Source: Chelonobacter sp050613185
GTDB lineage: Bacteria > Pseudomonadota > Gammaproteobacteria > Enterobacterales > Pasteurellaceae
Assembly (NCBI RefSeq): GCF_050613185.1
Contig: NZ_CP192511.1
Coordinates: 806,001 to 870,000 of the forward strand
Direction of reading: 5' to 3'
DNA length: 64,000 nucleotides
Shown here: in pieces, positions 42,755 to 50,908 of the stretch
Layout: every line of letters starts with the position of its first letter
Position numbering within the stretch: the stretch's first letter is position 1
Program-made: the position numbers and the translations under genes
The notes under the pieces: model-generated
The model's input: only the letters and a program-made list of their open reading frames with translations
Databases searched by the model: none
What the model was told of the DNA's origin: nothing

Positions 42755-44437
42755 TTATGCCGTTGCTTTTAATTGCTTATTGCGTTCTTGGACAAAAACA
42801 TACAGGAAGTACAAGACGGTTGCCGCGGCAAAACAGTAGTAACCAATCCAAACCAAGGTCGGTACGTTATTCGCCATGAAGATATACATACTCAATGACA
42901 GTAGCGTAATCACCAATGCAACCGGTTTGACATACGCCCAAGGTTCAATATCCACTTGGTTGGTATAAACTTCTTGATATGGCGTTGCCATCGGTTTGAA
43001 ATGACCGATCAACAGCATTATCACCACATTGATGACAAACAGTAAGCCGACCAAATGGAAGAAGTGCAAATCGACTTTCAGGATAAAGTTGCACAGAATG
43101 TATGCCGCCATGCCGAAAATCAAGCCGAATTTCGCTGCAATCGCCGGTACGCGTTTGGTCAGCAAACCAACGACGACCACACTTAAAATCGGTGCATTGA
43201 ATACCCCTTGCAGTTGTTGAATCAGATAGAAGAGGCCATCCGGGGCATTGGCAACCAGCGGGGCGACAATCATGGCGGCAATCGCTAGAATAATCCCGAC
43301 CACTTTACCGACGTTTACCAGCTTGGTGTCACTGGCATCCGGATTAATCTGGACTTTGTACACATTGCGTGAGAATAGTGTCACCGAAGAGTTCAAGGCA
43401 CTGTTAAAGGTGGACAGCACCGCCCCGACCACCACCGCGGCAAAGAAACCGACCAAGGCATCAGGTAAGACCAAGTGCACCAAATCCGGATAGGCTTGAT
43501 CAGGAATATCCAACTTCCCTTGGAAAATATGGAAGGCAATAATCCCCGGCAGGATAATCAATAATGGACCTAATAGCTTCAGGAAGGCGCAGAATAACAC
43601 CCCTTTTTGCCCTTCTTTCAGATTTTTTGCACCTAATGCACGCTGAATAATCGATTGGTTAGTACACCAGAAGAACATATTGGAAACGATTAAACCGGTA
43701 AACAGTGTTGAAAACGGCACAACCGAATCGGCAGAACCGATGGAATTAAAATGCTCCGGATTGGCATGATAAATTTCTTTCAGACCGGTCCAAGCATTGC
43801 CGTCACCGACATACATCAGCCCCAATACCGTCACCATAATCCCGCCGACCAACAAGCCGACCCCGTTAATGGTGTCAGACACCGCCACCGCTTTCAAACC
43901 ACCGAAGATTGCGTAGATTGAACCTAAAATGCCTACCCCCCATACAATAAACCATAGGGAAGTGGTTTTATCAACCCCGAATACCGCGGAAACATTGAAC
44001 AGGCTTTCTAATGCCAATGCGCCGGTATAGAGTACGATTGGTAACAACGAAATGACATAACAGCCTAAAAACAGTAATGAAGTGATGAGTAGCGTGCCTT
44101 TATCGAAGCGTTTTTCCAGAAATTCAGGAATGGTGGCAATCCCCAGCTTCAGGTACTTCGGTAAAAAATAAAAGGCGAACATGGCGATGGTAATCGCCGC
44201 CATCACTTCCCATGCCATAACAATAAAGCCGGAACGATACGCCAAGCCGTTCAAACCGACCAAGTGTTCGGTGGAAAGGTTGGTCAACATCATTGAACCG
44301 GCAATAAAAACGGCGGTCAGTGAACGACCGGCAAGGTAATAGCCTTCCGAATGGCTGAGATCGTCATTTTTTGTGTACCACCAGGCAATGACGGCAACAA
44401 GTGCGGTGAATCCGACAAATGATATAAAAGCTAACAT
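42755..44437 (-). CDS. Sodium:solute symporter (SSS family, sugar-type)
   Basis: 560 aa, about 14 membrane segments. SSS signatures: YYLAGRSLTAVFIAGSMM near the N-terminus, EFLEKRF, GGLKAVAVSDTINGV and the sodium-site region VVGAVLSTFNSALNSSVTLF. Closest in character to SglT/YidK-type sugar symporters; the substrate is unknown. GAGGAAAATC precedes the start. It lies between two IS-end copies and may be a mobile or rearranged passenger. Confidence 0.85.
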   Translation of the reverse strand: MLAFISFVGFTALVAVIAWWYTKNDDLSHSEGYYLAGRSLTAVFIAGSMMLTNLSTEHLVGLNGLAYRSGFIVMAWEVMAAITIAMFAFYFLPKYLKLGIATIPEFLEKRFDKGTLLITSLLFLGCYVISLLPIVLYTGALALESLFNVSAVFGVDKTTSLWFIVWGVGILGSIYAIFGGLKAVAVSDTINGVGLLVGGIMVTVLGLMYVGDGNAWTGLKEIYHANPEHFNSIGSADSVVPFSTLFTGLIVSNMFFWCTNQSIIQRALGAKNLKEGQKGVLFCAFLKLLGPLLIILPGIIAFHIFQGKLDIPDQAYPDLVHLVLPDALVGFFAAVVVGAVLSTFNSALNSSVTLFSRNVYKVQINPDASDTKLVNVGKVVGIILAIAAMIVAPLVANAPDGLFYLIQQLQGVFNAPILSVVVVGLLTKRVPAIAAKFGLIFGMAAYILCNFILKVDLHFFHLVGLLFVINVVIMLLIGHFKPMATPYQEVYTNQVDIEPWAYVKPVALVITLLSLSMYIFMANNVPTLVWIGYYCFAAATVLYFLYVFVQERNKQLKATA

Positions 44438-44756
44438 ACGATTTTCCTCATCTTTGTAATAAGCAATAAGACAAAGCTTAAAATGAAAATTGACATTTCA
44501 ATTATGAAATATACGTTTCAATTTATGGGTTGGCAATCATCAATCTTCGGTTTTGCTATACAGATCAAATTTTGAGGGATTGCCAATGAAATAATTTACA
44601 AAAAGCGTGTTTTTCAGTAACAAAACGGCATTATTTGCCATTATCACTAATTGAAAAATTTATTTCATTTTAATCAAGGGAAAGGGAAAATGTGAAATCG
44701 GCTATACCGCACTTGCCATAATGCCTATAATACCCCAATTCCCCTCAAGGAGTTTT
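44438..44756. promoter_or_regulatory. Upstream region of the symporter gene
   Basis: About 320 bases, no gene. A dyad ATTTCA-ATTA-TGAAAT (44495-44510) overlaps a second one, GAAAT...GTTTC (44507-44518), giving a repeated TTTCAATT motif; a candidate operator for a local regulator. An uptake signal lies at 44708-44716. Confidence 0.4.
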
Positions 44757-44817
44757 GTCATAAAAATCTGCGCCTTAGTTAGTTGGTTTTTGAGTCCGAC
44801 TTTTGGGGTGCAGATCA
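44757..44817 (-). mobile_element. IS left end, copy B (61 bp, truncated element)
   Basis: Same IS terminus as 42655-42715 (56 of 61 identical). The matching orfA is cut off after its third codon. The end is inserted into, or joined to, the IS1016-like remnant to its right. Confidence 0.8.
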
Positions 44818-45225
44818 ATTTTTTTGGCGTAAATCGCGTTTGGCTTGACTGCAAAAATTCTCAATTCCATAGTATGGTTGCGTTTCTCCACAAATCTTTC
44901 ACTGTGATTTATCCGATAATGTTTAAATTCCGAAGAATCCGGCACATCATAATTTTTGAGCATATCTGTATAAACAAGGATGTCTGGTTTCAATCGGGGT
45001 ATCACAACAACATAAACCTTGCCATTTCGCGCTAAAAATCCGAATACCGGCACTTTTCCTGCTGCACCTCGACCACGTCCGTCTTTCCGTTTTCCACCAA
45101 AATAACGTTCATCAATTTCACCCTCTGATAATCCGGCTTCCGCATCATAACGATAAATGATTTCACGTAAGCGATGAAAGTAAAATTCCGCAGTGTTTTT
45201 ATTTGCACCGACCAACGGCTCTGTT
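44818..45225 (-). pseudogene. IS1016-like (IS1595 family) transposase remnant
   Basis: Internal part of a DDE transposase: LVGANKNTAEFYFHRLREII, EIDERYFGGKRKDGRGRGAA, GKVPVFGFLARNGKVYVVVI and HYRINHSERFVEKRNH. The start is missing; near the 3' end the frame breaks, and the expected continuation YGIENFCSQAKRDLRQKN appears in another frame. Both termini are lost. Confidence 0.85.
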
Positions 45226-45312
45226 TATATCAACTTAATCGACTTTTTCTCATAAGTGCTATCCTAGAACATTTTAGTTATCCAAGACAGCCAAGCAGAT
45301 ATTAAAAATTCG

Positions 45313-45327
45313 TATTCCACGTGAATA
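45313..45327 (+). promoter_or_regulatory. Dyad upstream of the tautomerase-nitroreductase pair
   Basis: TATTC-CACGT-GAATA is a 15-base interrupted palindrome about 55 bases before the tautomerase start; possible operator, regulator unknown. Confidence 0.3.
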
Positions 45328-45380
45328 ATCACGCAATCTACGCTACAGTTAACAACAGCTCATCAAACTAGGAGTAAATC

Positions 45381-45587
45381 ATGCCTTATGTAAATATCAA
45401 AGTGACCGGCGGGCGTGAAGCGCCAACCGCTGAACAAAAAGCCGAGTTAATTCAAGGGGTCACCGAGCTGTTGGCGCGGGTGCTCAATAAAAATCCGGAA
45501 ACCACGGTGGTGGTGATCGACGAGGTCGGGATGGATAATTGGGGGATCGGCGGGAAAAGTGTAACGGAGCGCCGCAAAAATCAATAG
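45381..45587 (+). CDS. 4-oxalocrotonate tautomerase family protein
   Basis: 68 aa. After Met removal the N-terminal Pro (MPYVNIKVTGG) is the catalytic base of this superfamily; Arg and the ELIQGVTELLARVLNKNPET helix fit. Forms small homo-oligomers. The physiological substrate is unknown. AGGAGTAAATC precedes the start, and a nitroreductase follows 9 bases later, suggesting a small detoxification operon. Confidence 0.88.
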   Translation: MPYVNIKVTGGREAPTAEQKAELIQGVTELLARVLNKNPETTVVVIDEVGMDNWGIGGKSVTERRKNQ

Positions 45588-45596
45588 GACAAGTAA

Positions 45597-46259
45597 ATGA
45601 ATACAATCAGCAAACAACAAGTATTAGATACGTTTCATTTTCGTGCGGCGACACGGCATTATGATCCGCTGAAAAAAGTCAGCCGTGAAGATTTTGACTA
45701 TATTTTGGAATGTGGGCGATTGTCGCCGAGTTCGGTCGGTTCCGAGCCGTGGCAGTTTTTGGTGGTACAGAATTCTGAATTACGCCAGAAACTGAAAATG
45801 GTCAGTTGGGGGATGGCAACGCAAGTGGATGACGCCAGTTATTTGGTGGTGCTGTTAGCCAAGAAAAATGCCCGTTATGATTCCGATTTCTTCCGTCAAG
45901 GTTTGGAAAAACGTGGTCTTAACGAGGCACAAATGACGAAAACCTTGGCGATGTATCGGCAGTTTCAAACCCATGATATGAATTTACTGGAAAGCGAACG
46001 CACGCTGTTTGATTGGTGCAGCAAGCAAACCTATATCGCCTTGGCAAATATGATGACCGGCGCAGCGTTGATCGGTATCGACAGTTGCCCGATCGAGGGT
46101 TTTGATTATGCCGAGGTCAATCGTGTTCTTGCCGAAAGCGGCGCCTTTGAGCCGCAGGAATGGGGCGTATCGGTGATGGTAACCTTCGGTTATCGTGCCA
46201 AAGAGATTAAATCCAAATACCGTAAACCAATTTCAGAAGTGGTGAAGTGGGTTGAATAA
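45597..46259 (+). CDS. NAD(P)H nitroreductase (NfsB-like)
   Basis: 220 aa FMN-dependent nitroreductase. FRAATRHYDPLKK with LECGRLSPSSVGSEPWQFLV is the FMN-binding N-terminus; GIDSCPIEGFD and VMVTFGYRAKE are typical of the NfsB/YfkO group. Reduces nitro-aromatics and quinones. Operon with the tautomerase gene. Confidence 0.9.
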   Translation: MNTISKQQVLDTFHFRAATRHYDPLKKVSREDFDYILECGRLSPSSVGSEPWQFLVVQNSELRQKLKMVSWGMATQVDDASYLVVLLAKKNARYDSDFFRQGLEKRGLNEAQMTKTLAMYRQFQTHDMNLLESERTLFDWCSKQTYIALANMMTGAALIGIDSCPIEGFDYAEVNRVLAESGAFEPQEWGVSVMVTFGYRAKEIKSKYRKPISEVVKWVE

Positions 46260-46317
46260 ATCGGTTTGCTCAATATAGCGCATATTACAGTCGGCAAAGC
46301 CCCTCATCCGTGCTTAA

Positions 46318-46343
46318 CCGTGTACGCTGAAAAGCGTACACGG
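46318..46343. terminator. Hairpin between nitroreductase gene and ridA
   Basis: Perfect 11-bp stem CCGTGTACGCT / AGCGTACACGG with a GAAA tetraloop between two converging genes. No T run. Confidence 0.6.
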
Positions 46344-46369
46344 AAATCGCATGGTATATAACCTATCTT

Positions 46370-46759
46370 TTACTTTCTCACCGCAATCGCTTCAATTTCC
46401 ACAGCGACATCTTTCGGTAGGCGCGCGACTTCGACGCAAGAGCGCGCCGGGAAAGTCGGGTGGTTGTTTTCTTTAAAAAAGGCCTCGTATTCTGCGTTTA
46501 AGCTCGCAAAATCATTCAGATCTTTCACGAATACCGTGGTTTTGACAATGTCTTTCACCTGCAAACCGGCTTGTTCGATAATCACTTTCACATTTTCCAA
46601 CGATTGGCGCGCTTGCGCTTGAATGCTTTGCGCCACTTCGCCGTTGCTCGGATTAACCGGAATTTGCCCGGAAGTCAGCACCAGATTGCCCAGATCCACA
46701 GCTTGTACGTAAGGCCCGATCGCGGCAGGGGCTTTTTCGGTATGGATAATTTTTGTCAT
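46370..46759 (-). CDS. ridA: 2-iminobutanoate/2-iminopropanoate deaminase RidA
   Basis: 129 aa, the canonical RidA subgroup: KAPAAIGPYVQAVDLGNLVL, TSGQIPVNPSNGEV and FPARSCVEVARLPKDVAVEI with the catalytic Arg. Removes reactive enamine/imine intermediates made by PLP enzymes. Downstream of argF on the same strand, with a hairpin in between. Confidence 0.93.
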   Translation of the reverse strand: MTKIIHTEKAPAAIGPYVQAVDLGNLVLTSGQIPVNPSNGEVAQSIQAQARQSLENVKVIIEQAGLQVKDIVKTTVFVKDLNDFASLNAEYEAFFKENNHPTFPARSCVEVARLPKDVAVEIEAIAVRK

Positions 46760-46784
46760 AATGTCCTCATCATAGTCAAAGTGC

Positions 46785-46805
46785 GGTCAGGCAGCACGCC
46801 TGACC
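46785..46805 (-). terminator. Hairpin joined to an uptake signal between argF and ridA
   Basis: GGTCAGGC / GCCTGACC with a 5-base loop; an uptake signal occupies 46779-46787, at its left edge. Probably attenuates argF read-through into ridA. Confidence 0.5.
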
Positions 46806-46828
46806 GATAAAATAGTAATCGGCTAATT

Positions 46829-47833
46829 TTAATTGCCTAAGGTGGCAACCATCACCGCTTTAATCGTATGCATTCGGTTTTCCGCTTCGTCAAATACGAT
46901 TGAAGCGTCGGATTCAAACACCTCGTCAGTGACTTCCAACCCGTTCATACCATATTTTGCCAACATCTCTTTGCCGACCGTGGTTTGATCGTCGTGGAAT
47001 GCCGGTAAACAATGCATGAATTTCACCTGCGGATTGCCGGTCAGCGCCAATAACCGACGATTAACCTGATACGGTTTCATCAGTTCAAGCCGCCGTTGCC
47101 ATGCTTCCGCCGGTTCGCCCATTGACACCCAGACATCGGTATAAAGGAAATCCACCGCTTTTACGCCGTCGCCGACGTGTTCGGTGCAGGTGATTTTCGC
47201 ACCGGTTTCAGCGGCGATCTCCGCCACTTCATCTAACAACCCTTGTTCAGGCCAAAACTGCTTTGGCGCCACCAAACGCAGATCCAAGCCCATTAATGCC
47301 GCGCCCTCAACAAAGGAGTTGCCCATATTGTTACGTGCGTCGCCCAAATACGCCAGTTTCATCTGGTTTAAGCGTTTGCCGTTGCCGTGTTCCAGCATAG
47401 TGAGGAAATCGGCAAGGATTTGGGTCGGGTGAAATTCATCGGTCAACCCGTTCCACACCGGCACGCCGGAATAATCAGCGAGGGTTTCGACCAATTCTTG
47501 TCCGTAACCGCGATACTGAATGCCGTCATACATTCTGCCCAACACGCGTGCGGTATCTTTCATCGACTCTTTATGCCCGATTTGCGAACCGCTCGGACCA
47601 ATATAGGAGACGTTTGCCCCCTGATCGAACGCCGCCACCTCAAATGCGCAGCGGGTGCGGGTTGAGGTTTTCTCAAAAATCAGCGCAATATTTTTACCTT
47701 TTAGCCGAGGTTGCTCCGTGCCGCTGTATTTGGCTTTTTTCAAATCGGCAGATAAATCCAGTAGAAATTGAATTTCGCGCGGGGTGAAATCCATTAAGCG
47801 GAGAAAATGACGGTTACGTAAATTAAACGGCAT
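46829..47833 (-). CDS. argF: Ornithine carbamoyltransferase
   Basis: 334 aa. Carbamoyl-phosphate site FEKTSTRTRCAFEVAA, HPTQILADFLTM, ornithine site SMGE, and HCLPAFHDDQT. It can serve arginine synthesis (ArgF) or the deiminase pathway (ArcB); no arc genes are adjacent and no arginine box was recognised, so the direction is open. AGAGGTCAACT precedes the start. Confidence 0.93.
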   Translation of the reverse strand: MPFNLRNRHFLRLMDFTPREIQFLLDLSADLKKAKYSGTEQPRLKGKNIALIFEKTSTRTRCAFEVAAFDQGANVSYIGPSGSQIGHKESMKDTARVLGRMYDGIQYRGYGQELVETLADYSGVPVWNGLTDEFHPTQILADFLTMLEHGNGKRLNQMKLAYLGDARNNMGNSFVEGAALMGLDLRLVAPKQFWPEQGLLDEVAEIAAETGAKITCTEHVGDGVKAVDFLYTDVWVSMGEPAEAWQRRLELMKPYQVNRRLLALTGNPQVKFMHCLPAFHDDQTTVGKEMLAKYGMNGLEVTDEVFESDASIVFDEAENRMHTIKAVMVATLGN

Positions 47834-47961
47834 AGTTGACCTCTGATATTGTCGCTATAAAGAAGTGGATTTTTTGATTCTACCTTAATTAACGCGAAAG
47901 TGCAGTCCTGCGCGGAGAAAAAAGTAAAGCCCGCTCAGTTTTGACAAGATTAGCCATAAAA

Positions 47962-47977
47962 TGTGATCCAGATCAAA
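47962..47977 (+). promoter_or_regulatory. CRP-like site upstream of fbpA
   Basis: TGTGATCCAGATCAAA, flanked by AAA and TTT, matches the CRP consensus at 9 of 10 core positions; the inner TGAT-CCAG-ATCAA also resembles an FNR box. Its centre is near -71.5 from the predicted start, a standard class I activation position. Confidence 0.7.
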
Positions 47978-47984
47978 TTTTTGA

Positions 47985-48003
47985 TTCAATGATAATAATT
48001 CTC
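47985..48003 (+). promoter_or_regulatory. Fur box upstream of fbpA
   Basis: The 19 bases TTCAATGATAATAATTCTC match the Fur consensus at 14 positions, with the core GATAATAATTCTC. It ends just before the -35. Confidence 0.7.
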
Positions 48004-48005
48004 TT

Positions 48006-48034
48006 TTGAATTAGGATTCGATTTCCCCTATACT
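48006..48034 (+). promoter_or_regulatory. fbpA promoter
   Basis: TTGAAT, 17 bases, TATACT; predicted transcription start near 48041, 36 bases before the ATG. Confidence 0.75.
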
Positions 48035-48076
48035 GACACCGAATTTAGATCTGATAACAGCAATGGAGTAGTAATA

Positions 48077-49090
48077 ATGAAAAAAAGTCATGTAGCGATT
48101 GCGTTGGGATTTTCTGCGGTGATGGCAACTTCGGCAATCGCGTCCGAGGTGAATGTCTATTCTTATCGCCAACCGTACTTAATCGAGCCGATTTTACAAA
48201 ATTTTGAAAAAGATACCGGTATTAAAGTCAATCTGATTTTTGATAACAAAGGTTTGGTTGAGCGTCTGAAACGCGAAGGCGAACTCAGCCCGGCGGATGT
48301 GGTGCTGACGGTGGATATTAAACGGGTGATGGACGTGGTGAATGCCGGTTTGGCACAGCCGGTTCACAGCCATGTATTGGAAGAAAATATCCCGGCACAA
48401 TATCGTGACTCTAAAGACCAGTGGTTCGCACTGACCACCCGCGCACGCGTGATCTATAGCTCGAAAGATCGCGTCGGCAAACTGCCGCCGAGTTTCACTT
48501 ATTACGATCTTGCCAAGCCGGAATACAAAGGCAAAGTGTGTGTGCGTTCGGGCAAAAACTCGTATAATGTCTCGCTTGTCGCTTCGATGATTGCCCACGA
48601 CGGCGAAGCCAAAGCGAAACAATGGTTAGAGGGCTTGAAAGCCAACTTGGCGCAAAAACCGCAAGGCGGCGACCGCGATCAAGTGAAAGCGATCAAAGAA
48701 GGCGTGTGTGATTATGCTATCGGCAACAGCTACTACTACGGTAAAATGTTAGACGATGAAAAACAACGCAGCTGGGCGGAATCGGCCTATTTGAATTTCC
48801 CTAACCAAGACAGCTACGGCACACATGTGAATATCAGCGGCGTGGTAGTGGCAAAATATTCACCGAACAAAGCCAATGCCATTAAATTGGTGGAATACCT
48901 GAGCGGCAACAGCGCGCAAAAAACTTATGCCGAACTGAACCACGAATATCCGGTAAAACCGGGCGTGCCGTATTCTGCGCAAGTCCAATCTTGGGGCAAG
49001 TTTAAAGCAGACACCATCGCGCTGGAAACCATCGCGGACAACTATGACAAAGCGTTAAAATTAGTAGATGAAGTGAAGTTTGATTTGTAA
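48077..49090 (+). CDS. fbpA: Ferric iron ABC transporter, periplasmic binding protein
   Basis: 337 aa with Sec signal (ends near AIASEV). Transferrin-like FbpA/AfuA protein: YSYRQPYLIEPILQNFEKDT, and the consecutive iron-ligand tyrosines in IGNSYYYGKML. Captures Fe3+ in the periplasm for the FbpBC importer. A Fur box and a CRP-like site lie upstream. Two hairpins after the stop should yield more binding protein than permease. Confidence 0.92.
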   Translation: MKKSHVAIALGFSAVMATSAIASEVNVYSYRQPYLIEPILQNFEKDTGIKVNLIFDNKGLVERLKREGELSPADVVLTVDIKRVMDVVNAGLAQPVHSHVLEENIPAQYRDSKDQWFALTTRARVIYSSKDRVGKLPPSFTYYDLAKPEYKGKVCVRSGKNSYNVSLVASMIAHDGEAKAKQWLEGLKANLAQKPQGGDRDQVKAIKEGVCDYAIGNSYYYGKMLDDEKQRSWAESAYLNFPNQDSYGTHVNISGVVVAKYSPNKANAIKLVEYLSGNSAQKTYAELNHEYPVKPGVPYSAQVQSWGKFKADTIALETIADNYDKALKLVDEVKFDL

Positions 49091-49132
49091 TATGTTACTC
49101 CCTGTACACAAGCCTGCAGGGTTAAGGATAAA

Positions 49133-49197
49133 TCAGCCCCGCCGGGGCTGAAATTCCATTTTATTCTTTGAGCGGTTTTACCGCTCTTTGCTGTTTT
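49133..49197 (+). terminator. Two hairpins between fbpA and fbpB
   Basis: Hairpin 1 (49133-49151): TCAGCCCC / GGGGCTGA, 3-base loop. Hairpin 2 (49170-49186): GAGCGG / CCGCTC, loop TTTTA, followed by a T-rich stretch ending in TTTTTT. Expected to stabilise the fbpA message and let only part of transcription through. Confidence 0.6.
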
Positions 49198-49225
49198 TTA
49201 AGCCCTGCTGTTTTATGAAATAAAA

Positions 49226-50908
49226 ATGAAAAATATTTGGCGTGTTTGTTGGTTTTTAAGTGCGGTTTTATTGATCGCCTTTTTTCTGTTGCCGATTGCG
49301 GCGATTTTCTATCAGGCGGTTGCTGCCAATGACAGCGACAGCGTGTCGCATTTGTGGAACACGGTGCTGTTTGATTATCTGAAAAACTCGATTTTATTGA
49401 TTGTCGGCACTGTGCTGTGCAGTCTGTTGTTTGCCCTGCCGTGCAGTTGGGTTGTCTCCACCTTTCGTTTTCGCGGTCAAGCCACCTTGCAATGGGTGCT
49501 GTGCTTGCCGCTTGCCATGCCGCCGTATTTGGTCGGCTATCTGTATACCGATTTGCTTGATTACGCCGGACCGGTACAGGGCTTTTTGCGCCATCTGTTC
49601 GGTTGGGAAAATGCGTTGGATTACTGGTTTCCGTCGATCCGCACTTTGGGCGGTGCGTGCGTAGTGTTGGCGTTGGTGCTGTATCCGTATATTTTTCTGA
49701 TGACCCGGATTGCGTTAATGGAGCAATCGGAAAATCTCAATCATGGTGCGAAGATTTTAGGCATTAACGGCTGGCAGTTAATCAAAAAAGTGACTTTTCC
49801 ACTGGCACGTCCGGCGATTGCCACCGGTACGGCGTTGGTGGCAATGGAAACGCTAGGTGATTTCGGTACGGTTTCCTATTTTGCCGTGCCGACCCTGACC
49901 ACCGCCGTATACGATACTTGGCTCGGGTTGAATGATCTGGGCACGGCAGCACGAATTTCGCTGTTAATGCTGTTGTTGATTTTCTTATTATTAAGCGTTG
50001 AACGGCACGGGCGGCGTAAGCAGAAACTCTATCAACGCGGCTATGAACGGCAACAGCCAATGCGTCGGCTGTGCGGTTGGCGGCTGTGGCTGGCGCAGAG
50101 TTATTGTTGGGGTTTGGTCACTTTCGCCTTTTTTATTCCGCTTGCCAAACTGCTCTATTGGTCGTATCACTATTTTGAACAGTCGTGGAACGATAAGTTT
50201 TGGCTGTATGCCTACAACAGTTTGCGTGTCTCGGTGATTGCCGCCTTGATCAGCGTGTTGTTGGCATTGATCTTGTTATTTTTCCGTCGCTTGCAACAAC
50301 AGCCAAAAGGGGCGGGATACTATTTGGCTCGTTACGGTTTGCCGTTTTCCTCGCTCGGTTATGCCGTGCCGGGCACTGTGTTGGCAATCGGTTTAATGAT
50401 TCCGTTAATCGGGGCGGATCATCTGTTAAATAACTTATTGAAAAGCTTAGAATTGCCGTTGATCGGGCTGTTTTTCAGCGGCTCGATGTTCGCATTGGTT
50501 ATTGCCTATATTATCCGCTTTTCGGCGATGAGTATCGGCAGTATCGGCACATCGCTGGATAAAATTGCGCCGTCGCTGGATATGGCGGCGCGTACGTTGG
50601 GTTACAACAGTCAGAAAATGTTATGTCGGGTGCATTTTCCGTTATTGGGCAAAGGTATGCTGACCGCACTTTTACTGGTGTTTTTGGAAAGCATGAAAGA
50701 ATTGAACGCTTCGTTGCTGTTACGCCCGTTTAATTTTGATACACTAGCAACCCACGTTTTCACCCTGACATCCGACGAACAATTGGAACAAGCTTCACTG
50801 TCGGCGGTGTTTTTAGTGTTGGTCGGTTTGCTGCCGGTGATTTTCCTCACCCGCTCGCTGTTGTCCTCCACGCAAAAAGCCTCCTCCACTTTAGCTGAGA
50901 AATCCTGA
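49226..50908 (+). CDS. fbpB: Ferric iron ABC transporter, permease (fused double domain)
   Basis: 560 aa with about 12 membrane helices, two BPD_transp_1 modules in tandem as usual for FbpB/AfuB. The two EAA loops are visible around ENLNHGAKILGINGWQLIKK and PSLDMAARTLGYNSQKMLCR. No good ribosome site precedes the ATG. Its stop overlaps the fbpC start (ATGA). Confidence 0.92.
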   Translation: MKNIWRVCWFLSAVLLIAFFLLPIAAIFYQAVAANDSDSVSHLWNTVLFDYLKNSILLIVGTVLCSLLFALPCSWVVSTFRFRGQATLQWVLCLPLAMPPYLVGYLYTDLLDYAGPVQGFLRHLFGWENALDYWFPSIRTLGGACVVLALVLYPYIFLMTRIALMEQSENLNHGAKILGINGWQLIKKVTFPLARPAIATGTALVAMETLGDFGTVSYFAVPTLTTAVYDTWLGLNDLGTAARISLLMLLLIFLLLSVERHGRRKQKLYQRGYERQQPMRRLCGWRLWLAQSYCWGLVTFAFFIPLAKLLYWSYHYFEQSWNDKFWLYAYNSLRVSVIAALISVLLALILLFFRRLQQQPKGAGYYLARYGLPFSSLGYAVPGTVLAIGLMIPLIGADHLLNNLLKSLELPLIGLFFSGSMFALVIAYIIRFSAMSIGSIGTSLDKIAPSLDMAARTLGYNSQKMLCRVHFPLLGKGMLTALLLVFLESMKELNASLLLRPFNFDTLATHVFTLTSDEQLEQASLSAVFLVLVGLLPVIFLTRSLLSSTQKASSTLAEKS

